The notes under the pieces: model-generated | Seen by the model: only the letters and a program-made list of their open reading frames with translations | Told to the model about the DNA's origin: nothing | The model's database searches: none | Shown here: positions 26,946-34,901 of the stretch, in pieces | How positions within the stretch are numbered: the stretch's first letter is position 1 | How the letters are laid out: each line of letters begins with the position of its first letter | From: Paracoccus luteus | GTDB lineage: Bacteria > Pseudomonadota > Alphaproteobacteria > Rhodobacterales > Rhodobacteraceae | Reading direction: 5' to 3' | Length of the DNA stretch: 64,000 nucleotides | Assembly (NCBI RefSeq): GCF_004522155.1 | Contig: NZ_SDEA01000003.1 | Span: forward strand, 11,413 to 75,412 | Made by a program: the position numbers and the translations under genes

Positions 26946-27815
26946 TCAGTCCAGCAACCTTGCCAGATACCGGCCGTAGTCGTTCTTGCCGAACATCTGG
27001 GCGCGGGCGCGCAGGTCCACGTCGGTGATCCAGCCCATCTGGTGGGCGATCTCGTCGGGGCAGCCCGACTGCATCCCCTGGCGCTGTTCCAGCGTGCGCA
27101 CGAAATTGCCCGCGTCCAGCAGGCTGGCGTGGGTGCCGGTGTCCAGCCAGGCATAGCCGCGGCCCATCCGCTCGACCGTCAGGCGGCCCTCGTGCAGATA
27201 GGTTTCCAGCAGCGTCGTGATTTCCAGCTCGCCCCGGTCCGAGGGCTGCACCTTGCGGGCGCGCTCGGGCGCGCTGCCGTCAAGGAAATAGAGGCCCGTC
27301 ACCGCATAGTTCGACGGCGGCACGGCGGGCTTTTCGATGATCTGCACGGCGCGGCCCTGACCGTCGAAGGCCACCACGCCATAGCGTTCCGGGTCGGCGA
27401 CGTGATAGCCGAACACCGTCGCATCCTCGCGCCCGTCCGCCGCGTCCAGCAGGTCGGTCAGGCCGTGGCCGAAAAAGATGTTGTCGCCCAGCACCATCGC
27501 GGACGGCGCGCCCGCCAGGAAATCCTCGGCCAGGATATAGGCCTGCGCCAGCCCCTCGGGGCGGGGCTGCACGATCCAGGTCAGCGACACGCCCCACTGG
27601 CTGCCGTCGCCCAGCAGGCGCTGGAACTGCGCCTGGTCGTCGGGGGTGGTGATGATCGCGATCTCGCGGATGCCGGCCAGCATCAGAACGCTGATCGGGT
27701 AATAGATCATCGGCTTGTCATAGATCGGCAGCAGCTGTTTCGACACGCCCATCGTGATCGGATACAGCCTTGTGCCCGACCCGCCGGCCAGGATGATGCC
27801 CTTGCGCTGGGTCAT
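26946..27815 (-). CDS. rfbA: Glucose-1-phosphate thymidylyltransferase
   Basis: A 289-residue nucleotidyltransferase that makes dTDP-glucose from glucose 1-phosphate and dTTP, the first step to dTDP-L-rhamnose. The signature [16 protein letters not shown] is at 6-21, followed by [17 protein letters not shown]. Substrate motifs are [40 protein letters not shown] and [15 protein letters not shown]. This is the full-length RmlA form. It is the last gene of the rfbCBDA operon: its ATG overlaps the rfbD stop by four bases. A gap of 197 bases containing a dispersed repeat separates it from petR, with which it converges. Confidence 0.97.
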   Translation of the reverse strand: MTQRKGIILAGGSGTRLYPITMGVSKQLLPIYDKPMIYYPISVLMLAGIREIAIITTPDDQAQFQRLLGDGSQWGVSLTWIVQPRPEGLAQAYILAEDFLAGAPSAMVLGDNIFFGHGLTDLLDAADGREDATVFGYHVADPERYGVVAFDGQGRAVQIIEKPAVPPSNYAVTGLYFLDGSAPERARKVQPSDRGELEITTLLETYLHEGRLTVERMGRGYAWLDTGTHASLLDAGNFVRTLEQRQGMQSGCPDEIAHQMGWITDVDLRARAQMFGKNDYGRYLARLLD

Positions 27816-28663
27816 GCGGAAAGCTCCTTGATGACGGGGGTCAGGCTGGCGCGCCAGTCGGGGCGCGCGATGCCGAAGTCGCGGGTGATCGCCGCGCAGT
27901 CCAGCCGCGAGTTCAGCGGGCGGCGCGCGGGGGTGGGATAGTCGGCGGTCGGGATGTCCGCGACCTGCGGGGACAGACCCGACTGCACGAAGATCTCGCG
28001 CGCGAAATCGGCCCAGCTGACGTCCGGGGCGCCGGCAAAGTGATAGACGCCGCCCTTGCCCGGGTCGGCCACCATCGCCTGCGCCATCGTCAGCACGGCG
28101 CGGGCGATGTCGGCGGCGGCGGTCGGCCCGCCGATCTGGTCGGCGACGATGGTCAGGCGGGGGCGTTCCGCCCCCAGCCGCCGCATCGTCTTGACGAAAT
28201 TGCCGCCATGCGCCGAAAAGACCCAGCTTGTGCGCAGCACCGCCCATTGCCCGCCGGCGGCGGCGACGGCGCGTTCGCCGTCCAGCTTGGTCGCGCCATA
28301 GACGCCCAGCGGGCCGGTCGCCGCATCCTCGGGCCGCGCGGCATCGCCCGAGCCGTCAAAGACATAGTCGGTCGAGATATGGACGAAGGGCACGCCCAGT
28401 TCGGCGCAGGCCGCGGCCATCGCCGCCGGCGCGTCGGCGTTGACCAGACGCGCGGCGGCCGCGTCCGATTCAGCCTTGTCCACGGCGGTATAGGCGGCGG
28501 CGTTGATGACGGCGCGCGGCCGCGCCTGCCGGATCAGCGCGGCGCAGGCGGCGGGGTCGGTCAGGTCGGCGTCCGCGCGCCCGGCGAAACGCGCGCCCGG
28601 CGCGATCCGCGCCAGTTCGCGCGCGACCTGCCCGGTCTGTCCAAAGACCAGCAGCCCGTCCAT
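27812..28663 (-). CDS. rfbD: dTDP-4-dehydrorhamnose reductase
   Basis: A 283-residue short-chain reductase catalysing the last step to dTDP-L-rhamnose. It has a Gly-rich nucleotide loop [13 protein letters not shown] (6-18), [10 protein letters not shown] (95-104) and the catalytic YGATK (Y122, K126). TYR/THR substrate contacts of the family lie in [15 protein letters not shown] and [14 protein letters not shown] choose ATG 28663 because [11 protein letters not shown] aligns with the normal family N-terminus; ATGs at 28681 and 28678, overlapping or touching the rfbB stop, are possible alternatives and would suit translational coupling. Third gene of the operon. Confidence 0.95.
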   Translation of the reverse strand: MDGLLVFGQTGQVARELARIAPGARFAGRADADLTDPAACAALIRQARPRAVINAAAYTAVDKAESDAAAARLVNADAPAAMAAACAELGVPFVHISTDYVFDGSGDAARPEDAATGPLGVYGATKLDGERAVAAAGGQWAVLRTSWVFSAHGGNFVKTMRRLGAERPRLTIVADQIGGPTAAADIARAVLTMAQAMVADPGKGGVYHFAGAPDVSWADFAREIFVQSGLSPQVADIPTADYPTPARRPLNSRLDCAAITRDFGIARPDWRASLTPVIKELSA

Positions 28664-28677
28664 CACCCCGTTCCCCA

Positions 28678-29715
28678 TCATGCCGTGCCCAGCCGCTGGC
28701 CCACGCCCTGCCGGTCCAGCAGCGGCCGCCACCAGTCCTCGTTGGCCAGATACCATTCCACCGTCAGCCGCAGCCCCTGTTCCACCGTGACCGACGGCCG
28801 CCAGCCCAGTTCGGTGCGGATGCGGGTCGGGTCGATGGCATAGCGGCGGTCGTGGCCGGGGCGGTCGGTGACAAAGGCGATCAGCCGGTCATGCGGCGCG
28901 CCCTCGGGGCGCAGATCGTCCAGATGCGCGCAGATGGTGCGAACCAGGTCGATGTTGCGGGCCTCGTTCTCGCCGCCGATGTTATAGCTGCGACCGATTT
29001 CCCCGCGTTCCAGCACGGTCAGCAGCGCGTCGGCGTGATCCTCGACATACAGCCAGTCGCGCACGTTGCCGCCGTCCCCGTAGACCGGGATCGGCTGCCC
29101 GGCCAGCGCCTTGAGGATGACGACCGGCACCAGCTTTTCGGGGAAATGGAACGGCCCATAATTGTTGGAACAGTTGGTCAGGACGACCGGCAGGCCATAG
29201 GTCTCGTGCCAGGCGCGAACCAGATGGTCGCTGGCCGCCTTGCTGGCCGAATAGGGGCTGCGCGGGTCATAGGGCGTGTCCTCGGTGAACTGGCCGGTCT
29301 CGCCCAGCGACCCGAACACCTCGTCGGTCGAGATGTGGTGGAAGCGGAACGCGTCGGGGCGGCCCTGGGCCGTCCAATACGCGCGCGCGGCTTCCAGCAG
29401 GTTATAGGTGCCGGTGACGTTCGTCTCGATGAACGCGCCGGGGCCGTCGATGGACCGGTCCACGTGGCTTTCCGCCGCCAGATGCAGGATGGCGTCGGGC
29501 CGGTGGTCGGCCAGCACCCGGTCCAGCGCGGCGCGGTCGCGGATGTCCACATGCTCGAACGCATAAAGCGGGCTGTCCGCCACGCTGGCGACGTTTTCCA
29601 GGTTGGCCGCATAGGTCAGCGCGTCCAGGTTCACGACCGCGTGGCCGCGGGCCACCGCCTGCCGCACCACCGCCGAGCCGATGAAGCCCGCGCCGCCGGT
29701 CACAAGGATCTTCAT
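28678..29715 (-). CDS. rfbB: dTDP-glucose 4,6-dehydratase
   Basis: A 345-residue extended SDR enzyme converting dTDP-glucose to dTDP-4-keto-6-deoxyglucose. NAD-binding GGAGFIGS is at 7-14. The active site has T130-D131-E132 ([12 protein letters not shown]) and Y155/K159 (YSASKA). Further family segments are [31 protein letters not shown] and [17 protein letters not shown]. The start is fixed by [13 protein letters not shown]. It overlaps the rfbC stop by four bases, so the two are translationally coupled. Product goes to RfbC. Confidence 0.97.
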   Translation of the reverse strand: MKILVTGGAGFIGSAVVRQAVARGHAVVNLDALTYAANLENVASVADSPLYAFEHVDIRDRAALDRVLADHRPDAILHLAAESHVDRSIDGPGAFIETNVTGTYNLLEAARAYWTAQGRPDAFRFHHISTDEVFGSLGETGQFTEDTPYDPRSPYSASKAASDHLVRAWHETYGLPVVLTNCSNNYGPFHFPEKLVPVVILKALAGQPIPVYGDGGNVRDWLYVEDHADALLTVLERGEIGRSYNIGGENEARNIDLVRTICAHLDDLRPEGAPHDRLIAFVTDRPGHDRRYAIDPTRIRTELGWRPSVTVEQGLRLTVEWYLANEDWWRPLLDRQGVGQRLGTA

Positions 29716-30266
29716 GCCGTCACCTCGAAGGGGGATTGCCAGTCGGCGAAGGCCGGGGCCGCGCGGTCCTTGTCGGACAGGATCGGGTCGGCGGCGCCCC
29801 AGTCGATGCCCAGGCTGTCCCAGCGGACCGCCCCGTCCGACGCATTGTCATAGTAATCGGTGCATTTGTAGACGATCTCGGTGTCGTCCTCGCGGGTGAC
29901 GAAGCCGTGCAGGAAACCCGGCGGAATCCACAGCTGGCGGCCGTTTTCAAAGCTCAGCTCGACCCCCTCCCACCGGCCATAGGTCGGGCTGCCGCGCCGC
30001 GCGTCCACCGCCACGTCATACAGGCTGCCCCGCCCGCAGCGCACCAGCTTGCCCTGCGCATGCGGCGGGGCCTGGTAATGCAGCCCGCGCAGCGTGCCGG
30101 CGCGCGCCGACATCGAATGGTTGTCCTGCACGAATTCCGGCAGATCGACCCCCGCCGCGGACAGCGTGCGGCGGTTCCAGCTTTCCGCGAAAAACCCGCG
30201 CGCGTCGCCGTGGCGGGCCGGGGTCAGGATCAGCACGCCGGGAAGGGATGTGGTCTCGATCTGCAT
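29712..30266 (-). CDS. rfbC: dTDP-4-dehydrorhamnose 3,5-epimerase
   Basis: A 184-residue cupin-fold epimerase, the third step of dTDP-L-rhamnose synthesis. The catalytic His is H63 in [10 protein letters not shown] and the Tyr acid lies in [11 protein letters not shown] (about 133). [13 protein letters not shown] and [14 protein letters not shown] are family motifs. The start at 30266 is supported by GAGGGA 6 bases upstream. First gene of a tightly packed operon (rfbC-rfbB-rfbD-rfbA) with ATGA overlaps. Its promoter should lie in the 125-base gap to the divergent rsmD. The operon supplies rhamnose for surface glycans, consistent with the glycosyltransferases at 34902-38367. Confidence 0.96.
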   Translation of the reverse strand: MQIETTSLPGVLILTPARHGDARGFFAESWNRRTLSAAGVDLPEFVQDNHSMSARAGTLRGLHYQAPPHAQGKLVRCGRGSLYDVAVDARRGSPTYGRWEGVELSFENGRQLWIPPGFLHGFVTREDDTEIVYKCTDYYDNASDGAVRWDSLGIDWGAADPILSDKDRAAPAFADWQSPFEVTA

Positions 30267-30391
30267 CTGGTCCCTCGGATTCGGTTCGGCGCCCTGTTGG
30301 CATTATTCCACGCCAAGGGAAAGGCGGCGGCTGGGCAAGACGTTGCCGTGGCGATAGTTTCGCCTTTGGATTGAGCACGAAGGACGCGGCC

Positions 30392-30952
30392 ATGCGGATC
30401 GTGGGCGGCAGGCTGCGCGGCCTGAAACTGACGGATGTGGGCGCGGGCGACGCGGCGGGGCACCTGCGGCCCACGACCGACCGCGTGCGCGAGGCGATGT
30501 TCAACCTGATCCAGAACAGCCACGGCATCGCGCTGGACGGCGCGCGCGTGCTGGACCTGTTCGCGGGCACCGGCGCGCTGGGACTTGAGGCGCTGTCGCG
30601 CGGCGCGGCGCGCGTGGCCTTCGTCGATGACGGCGCGGCGGCGCGCGCGCTGCTGCGCGCCAACGTCGAAAAGGCCCGCGCGATGGGGGCGACCGACATC
30701 TGGCGGCGCGACGCGACGGCGCTGGGTCCGAACCTCGGCGCGCCCTATGACGTCGTGTTCCTGGACCCGCCCTATGGCGCGCGGCTGGGCGAGGCGGCGC
30801 TGTCCTCGGCGCTGGCGGGCGGCTGGATCGCCCCCGCCGCCCTGATCGCATGGGAGGAGGACACGCCCCCCCTGCCCCCGGCCGGGCTGACGCAGATCGA
30901 CCAGCGCCGCTACGGCGACACGCTGGTCACGCTGTTGCGCGCGGCGGGCTGA
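30392..30952 (+). CDS. rsmD: 16S rRNA (guanine(966)-N2)-methyltransferase RsmD
   Basis: A 186-residue SAM-dependent methyltransferase acting on 30S subunits. It begins with the characteristic MRIVGGRLRGLKL and then RPTTDRVREAMFNLI. SAM motif I is VLDLFAGTGALGLEALSRGA (53-72) and the catalytic DPPY is at 125-128 (FLDPPYG). The start at 30392 is supported by AAGGA and by the conserved first residues. A hairpin lies at 30981, before the convergent rpsU. Divergent from rfbC. Confidence 0.95.
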   Translation: MRIVGGRLRGLKLTDVGAGDAAGHLRPTTDRVREAMFNLIQNSHGIALDGARVLDLFAGTGALGLEALSRGAARVAFVDDGAAARALLRANVEKARAMGATDIWRRDATALGPNLGAPYDVVFLDPPYGARLGEAALSSALAGGWIAPAALIAWEEDTPPLPPAGLTQIDQRRYGDTLVTLLRAAG

Positions 30953-30980
30953 CGGGCGGGCTGCGGCGCGGCCGAAATGA

Positions 30981-31011
30981 AACGGCCCCCGCCGCGGTGG
31001 CAGGGGCCGTT
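30981..31011. terminator. Hairpin between convergent rsmD and rpsU
   Basis: AACGGCCCC (30981-30989) pairs with GGGGCCGTT (31003-31011) and the stem continues with GCC/GGC. On the minus strand it is followed by TTTCATTT, which suits termination of rpsU; on the plus strand it would end rsmD. Confidence 0.65.
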
Positions 31012-31063
31012 CCTTGAACCTGTCCGGCTCGCGCGCGCCGTGCGGCGCGCCGTCGCAAACCCC

Positions 31064-31270
31064 TTAAAGGGCGCCTTCGCGCTGTGCCTTTTTACGGGCC
31101 AGCTTGCGGGCGCGGCGAACGGCCTCGGCCTTTTCACGGGCTTTCTTGACCGACGGTTTCTCGAAATGCTGCTTGAGCTTCATTTCACGAAAAACACCTT
31201 CGCGCTGAAGTTTCTTCTTCAGGGCACGAAGCGCCTGTTCGACGTTGTTGTCGCGAACACTTACCTGCAT
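31064..31270 (-). CDS. rpsU: 30S ribosomal protein S21
   Basis: A 68-residue basic protein: [20 protein letters not shown] at the N-terminus, then KREGVF-like [20 protein letters not shown] and an Arg/Lys-rich tail ending QREGAL. This is the normal S21 length for alphaproteobacteria. S21 binds near the 3' end of 16S rRNA and assists initiation. The leader has AGGAAGGTGG upstream, and a small hairpin GTGGT-GACA-ACCAC touches the start codon directly. Monocistronic, convergent with rsmD and divergent from the COQ9 gene. Confidence 0.97.
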   Translation of the reverse strand: MQVSVRDNNVEQALRALKKKLQREGVFREMKLKQHFEKPSVKKAREKAEAVRRARKLARKKAQREGAL

Positions 31271-31368
31271 GTGGTTGTCACCACCTTCCTAGGTTAAAGT
31301 TGATCTTGATTGCAGGACGCGGCCAGATACATCACCCGGCCCGTCTTGTCCAGCCCGAGGATTTGTTC

Positions 31369-32037
31369 ATGACCGACGACCGCGACCGGCTCATCGACGC
31401 CGCCCTGACCCATGTCCCGTTCGAGGGGATGAACCAGCGCGCCATCGCCGCAGGCGCCCGCGACCTGGGGATGTCGCCCGACCTCGCGCGCGCCCTGATC
31501 CCGCAGGGGGGCGCGGGGCTTGCCGCCGCCTATCACCGGCGCGGCGACGCGGCGCTGCGCGACCGGATCGCGGCCGCCCCCGTGACGGGCCGGTTCCGCG
31601 ACCGCGTGGCCGGCGCGATCTGGGAACGGCTGCTGCTGGCCGACCCGGAACTGGTTCGCGCGGGGGCCGCGATCATGGCGCTGCCGCAGAACGCGGGCCT
31701 TGGCGCGCGGCTGATGTGGGAAACCGCCGACAGCATCTGGAACGGGCTGGGCGACACCGCCGCCGACGTGAACTGGTGGACCAAGCGGGCGACGCTGGCG
31801 TCGGTCTGGGGCGCCGTGGTGCTGTACTGGCTGGGCGATCAGTCCAACGGCAAGGCCGACACCCGCGCCTTCATCGACCGCCGGATCGACGGCGTGATGC
31901 AGATCGAGAAGCTGAAGGCCAGCGCGCGCAGGCTGCCGGGCGCGGCGGCGCTGGCCGACCTGGCCACGGGCTGGATCCGCAAGCCAGCGCCATCCCCCGC
32001 ACCGGGACGGTGGCGCGCCGGAAAGGAACAGGCATGA
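31369..32037 (+). CDS. COQ9 family protein (ubiquinone biosynthesis)
   Basis: A 222-residue protein. The N-terminal helices (DRLIDAALTHVPFEGMNQRAI, AAGARDLGMSPDLARALIPQ) resemble the TetR-like HTH fold of COQ9. The COQ9 core follows: LMWETADSIWNGLGDTAADVNWWTKRATLASVW and VVLYWLGDQSNGKADTRAFIDRRI. In mitochondria COQ9 binds lipids and presents ubiquinone intermediates to COQ7; the bacterial homologue is presumed to do the same at the inner membrane. The start at 31369 has GAGGA 7-11 bases upstream. The next gene, a quinone reductase-like enzyme, overlaps by four bases (ATGA). Confidence 0.92.
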   Translation: MTDDRDRLIDAALTHVPFEGMNQRAIAAGARDLGMSPDLARALIPQGGAGLAAAYHRRGDAALRDRIAAAPVTGRFRDRVAGAIWERLLLADPELVRAGAAIMALPQNAGLGARLMWETADSIWNGLGDTAADVNWWTKRATLASVWGAVVLYWLGDQSNGKADTRAFIDRRIDGVMQIEKLKASARRLPGAAALADLATGWIRKPAPSPAPGRWRAGKEQA

Positions 32038-33029
32038 CCAGCTTGCCCGTCGAGATGGACGTCATCGAGATCGCCGGCGCAGGCGGCCCCGAGGCGCTGA
32101 CCCCCGCCCGCCGCCCGGTGCCCGCGCCCGGACATGGCCAGATCCTGATCCGCGTGGCCTGGGCCGGGGTGAACCGGCCCGACGTGCTGCAGCGCATGGG
32201 CGCCTATGCGCCCCCGCCCGGCGCGTCCGACCTGCCGGGGCTGGAATGCTCGGGCCATGTCGCCGCGGTCGGCCCCGGCGTCACGCGCTGGCGCGCGGGC
32301 GACGCGGTCTGCGCCCTGCTGCCGGGCGGCGGCTACGCCGAATACGTCCTGACCGCCGCCGACCACGCGCTGGCGGTGCCCGCCGGGCTGTCGCTGCGCG
32401 AGGCGGCCTGCCTGCCCGAGACCTGCTTTACCGTCTGGTCGAACTTGGTCATGCGCGGCGGGCTGCAGGCGGGCGAGCGCTTTCTGATCCACGGCGGATC
32501 GTCGGGGATCGGCACGACCGCGATCCAGATCGCCCGTGCCCTTGGCGCCCGCGTCTGGGCGACGGCGGGCAGCGCCGGCAAATGCGCGGCGATCGAATCG
32601 CTGGGCGCAACCGCCATCAACTATCGCACGGACGATTTCGTCGCCGCCCTGCGGGCCGAGGGTGGCGCCGACCTGATCCTGGACATGGTGTGCGGCGACT
32701 ATATCGCGCGCAACCTCAAGGCGCTGGCCGACGACGGGCGGCTGGTCCTGATCGGCTCCCTGAGCGGATCCAGGGCCGAGATCAACTTTGCCCAGGTGAT
32801 GACCCGCCGCCTGACGATCACCGGATCGACCCTGCGCCCGCAGTCCGACCTGGCCAAGGCGCGCATCGCCGACCAGCTGCGCCAGCACGTCTGGCCGATG
32901 GTGGAACTGGGCAAGCTGCGCCCGGTGATGGACGAAGGGTTCGCCTTGGCCGATGCCGCCGCCGCCCATGCGCGGATGGAGGGCGGCGCGCATATCGGCA
33001 AGATCGTCCTGCGGGTCGGCGGCGAGTGA
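32034..33029 (+). CDS. NAD(P)H-quinone oxidoreductase, zinc-independent MDR family
   Basis: A 331-residue medium-chain reductase of the QOR/PIG3 branch. The N-terminal catalytic domain has WAGVNRPDVLQRMGAYAPPP and GDAVCALLPGGGYAEYVL. The Rossmann motif is IHGGSSGIGTTAIQIARALGA (about 151-171), followed by the branch-typical AIESLGATAINYRTDDF. The structural zinc cysteines of alcohol dehydrogenases are absent. It may reduce quinones with NADPH, fitting its coupling to the COQ9 gene (ATGA overlap, RBS AAAGGAAC inside it), but the substrate is inferred. A terminator-like stem follows at 33100. Confidence 0.9.
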   Translation: MTSLPVEMDVIEIAGAGGPEALTPARRPVPAPGHGQILIRVAWAGVNRPDVLQRMGAYAPPPGASDLPGLECSGHVAAVGPGVTRWRAGDAVCALLPGGGYAEYVLTAADHALAVPAGLSLREAACLPETCFTVWSNLVMRGGLQAGERFLIHGGSSGIGTTAIQIARALGARVWATAGSAGKCAAIESLGATAINYRTDDFVAALRAEGGADLILDMVCGDYIARNLKALADDGRLVLIGSLSGSRAEINFAQVMTRRLTITGSTLRPQSDLAKARIADQLRQHVWPMVELGKLRPVMDEGFALADAAAAHARMEGGAHIGKIVLRVGGE

Positions 33030-33056
33030 TCCGCGCGGGGCGCGCGTGCGGCGCGG

Positions 33057-33094
33057 CCGGAGCCTCCGCCGGGGATATTTGAGGCCAGAAGATG
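33057..33094. repeat. Dispersed GGATATTT repeat, copy 3 (left arm of inverted pair)
   Basis: Thirty-eight bases starting CCGGAGCCTCCG and ending GCCAGAAGATG, with core GGGGATATTTGAGGCC. It is nearly identical to the reverse complement of 33219-33256 (about three mismatches), so the pair forms a large inverted repeat about 125 bases apart. Confidence 0.7.
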
Positions 33095-33099
33095 ACGCA

Positions 33100-33135
33100 C
33101 ACACCCCGGCCCGGCACCCGTCCGGCCGGGGTGTG
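33100..33135. terminator. Strong 12-bp stem after the quinone reductase gene
   Basis: CACACCCCGGCC (33100-33111) pairs perfectly with GGCCGGGGTGTG (33124-33135) across a 12-base loop. No T-run follows, so it may be a terminator of weak type or an mRNA 3' stabilising hairpin. Confidence 0.5.
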
Positions 33136-33218
33136 GCATCTCCTGGCGCGGTCATCGGCGTCCCCGCCTGTACCGCGTCTCCCCTGTCGCACGGCGGGGT
33201 TAATATTCCGTTAGCGGC

Positions 33219-33256
33219 CATCTTCTGGCCGAAAATATCCCCGCCGGAGGCTCCGG
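33219..33256. repeat. Dispersed GGATATTT repeat, copy 4 (right arm of inverted pair)
   Basis: Starts CATCTTCTGGCCGAAAATATC and ends GGAGGCTCCGG. It ends four bases before the RNase T2 stop codon on the minus strand. See the copy at 33057. Confidence 0.7.
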
Positions 33257-33260
33257 CAGG

Positions 33261-33917
33261 TCAGCCCGGCGCCTCGACCAGCATCCGGGACCGGCAGTCG
33301 CGCCGGATGTCCGGGGCGCAGGCGCGCGGCTGCAGGTCGCGGGTCAGGCAGATGCGGACCTCGTCCAGCCGGCCCGCGTCGCAGGTGACGGTGATTCCGT
33401 CGCGCGCCAAGTCGGGGTTCACGTCGATGAAGGCGTCCTCGATCACCGTGGCGTCCAGCCGCACGTCGCGGGGCAGCATCGCCAGCACCGGCGGGATGCC
33501 CACCGCCGCGGCGGCCTCGCGCACCGCCCCGAAATAGCCGCGCGCCGACAGCCCCGAGCAGCGGCCGTGTTTTCGCCACTGGTGCCACGCAAGCCCGCCC
33601 GAGCCCATCACATCCGCCATTGCCCCCGTCTCGCGCCGCGTCGGGTCGGGTTCGGTCGTGGCGCAGTCGTCCGGCCAGCCGCGTTCGTATTGCGGCCACA
33701 GCCCGTGAACGACGAACCCCGTCCGCCGCCCGGCGTCGCATTGTCCGGCATCGCGTGCGTCGCCGGTCGTGGCGCACCATGTCGGCGACCAGCTGAGCGC
33801 CAGCACGTAATAGTCGAACTGCCCGGCCCGGTCGGCCGCCTGCGCCCCGGCGGGACCGGCCGGGGACAGGGCAAGGCATGGGGCAAGGCACAGGGCCAGC
33901 ACGGCGGCGCGCGACAT
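33261..33917 (-). CDS. Secreted ribonuclease T2 family protein
   Basis: A 218-residue protein with a signal peptide (MSRAAVLALCLAPCLALSPA, cleavage near AGA|QA, about residue 26), so it acts in the periplasm or outside. The CAS I motif FVVHGLWPQY carries the first catalytic His (H71). The CAS II region is WHQWRKHGRC, with H117 in place but Gln (Q113) where the family consensus HEWxKHG has the catalytic Glu. Cysteines at 48, 60, 85 and 120 would form the conserved disulfides. The family cleaves RNA via 2',3'-cyclic phosphates to scavenge nucleotides. Whether the E-to-Q change reduces activity is unknown. Divergent from trcR. Confidence 0.88.
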   Translation of the reverse strand: MSRAAVLALCLAPCLALSPAGPAGAQAADRAGQFDYYVLALSWSPTWCATTGDARDAGQCDAGRRTGFVVHGLWPQYERGWPDDCATTEPDPTRRETGAMADVMGSGGLAWHQWRKHGRCSGLSARGYFGAVREAAAAVGIPPVLAMLPRDVRLDATVIEDAFIDVNPDLARDGITVTCDAGRLDEVRICLTRDLQPRACAPDIRRDCRSRMLVEAPG

Positions 33918-34069
33918 GCCCGCAGCCTAGCCGCGCCCGCCGCGCCGAAAAAGGGGCTTTGAAACCGCCCCGCCCGCGCGTATATGAACAGCCAATTCCC
34001 CCGAAATTGAGGAATGGCACCCTGCCGCCCCGGTTTCCCGGACGTGAAAGATATTGCGAGGAGCAACCG

Positions 34070-34804
34070 ATGAACAAGCCGCTGATGGCCAAGGCCACCG
34101 CCGTCTGGCTGGTCGACAACACCACGCTCAGCTTCAAGCAGATCGCCGATTTCTGCAACATGCACGAGCTTGAGGTGCAGGGCATCGCCGACGGCGACGT
34201 GGCGGCGGGGGTCAAGGGTTTCGATCCCGTCGCCTCGAACCAGCTGGACGAGGGCGAGATCGCGCGCGGCCAGAAAGACCCGGCCTATACGCTGAAGCTC
34301 AAGCACAACCCCGCCGCCGAGGGCGAGGAACTGCGCCGCGGCCCGCGCTATACGCCCCTGTCCAAGCGCCAGGACCGGCCCGCCGCGATCCTGTGGCTGG
34401 TCAAGTTCCACCCCGAACTGACCGACGCCCAGATCAGCCGCCTGGTCGGCACGACCAAGCCCACCATCTCGGCCATCCGCGACCGCAGCCACTGGAACAT
34501 CGCCAACATCTCGCCCATCGACCCGGTGGCGCTGGGGCTGTGCCGGCAGTCCGAACTGGACGCCGCCGTGCAGAAGGCCGCCAAGTCCAAGCCCGAGGTG
34601 ATGAGCGACGACGAGCGCCGCAAGCTGGTCTCGACCGAAAGCAGCCTTGCGATGCCCGACGAGCCGCGCCTGCCGTCCTCGATCGCGGGGCTGGAAAACT
34701 TCAGCCTGACCCGCGAGGACGCCAAGCCCACCCGCGAGCGCGACGCCGACAGCTTCTTCAACCTGCCCGAGGCGGATGACGAGGAGGATGATCCCGCCGG
34801 TTGA
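34070..34804 (+). CDS. trcR: Cell cycle transcriptional regulator TrcR (DUF1013)
   Basis: A 244-residue protein of the DUF1013 family, restricted to alphaproteobacteria and named TrcR. The start MNKPLMAKATAVWLVDNTTL is the conserved N-terminus, and the first HTH-like unit is LSFKQIADFCNMHELEVQGI. A second HTH is RPAAILWLVKFHPELTDAQISRLVGTTKPTI with RDRSHWN. The last 70 residues are charged and poorly ordered, ending in Asp/Glu. RBS GAGGAG precedes ATG 34070. TrcR is reported to associate with RNA polymerase and control cell cycle genes; that role is known from the family, not visible here. Standing alone between the RNase T2 and glycosyltransferase genes. Confidence 0.92.
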   Translation: MNKPLMAKATAVWLVDNTTLSFKQIADFCNMHELEVQGIADGDVAAGVKGFDPVASNQLDEGEIARGQKDPAYTLKLKHNPAAEGEELRRGPRYTPLSKRQDRPAAILWLVKFHPELTDAQISRLVGTTKPTISAIRDRSHWNIANISPIDPVALGLCRQSELDAAVQKAAKSKPEVMSDDERRKLVSTESSLAMPDEPRLPSSIAGLENFSLTREDAKPTRERDADSFFNLPEADDEEDDPAG

Positions 34805-34901
34805 GGCCGCGGGGCCTTGACCTTGCTGGCCCCGATCTGCCAGCAGGGGCGCATCCAGCAGCAGGGGCGCGCTGCCGCGCCCCGAACTGAGAGGTTGCAG
34901 C

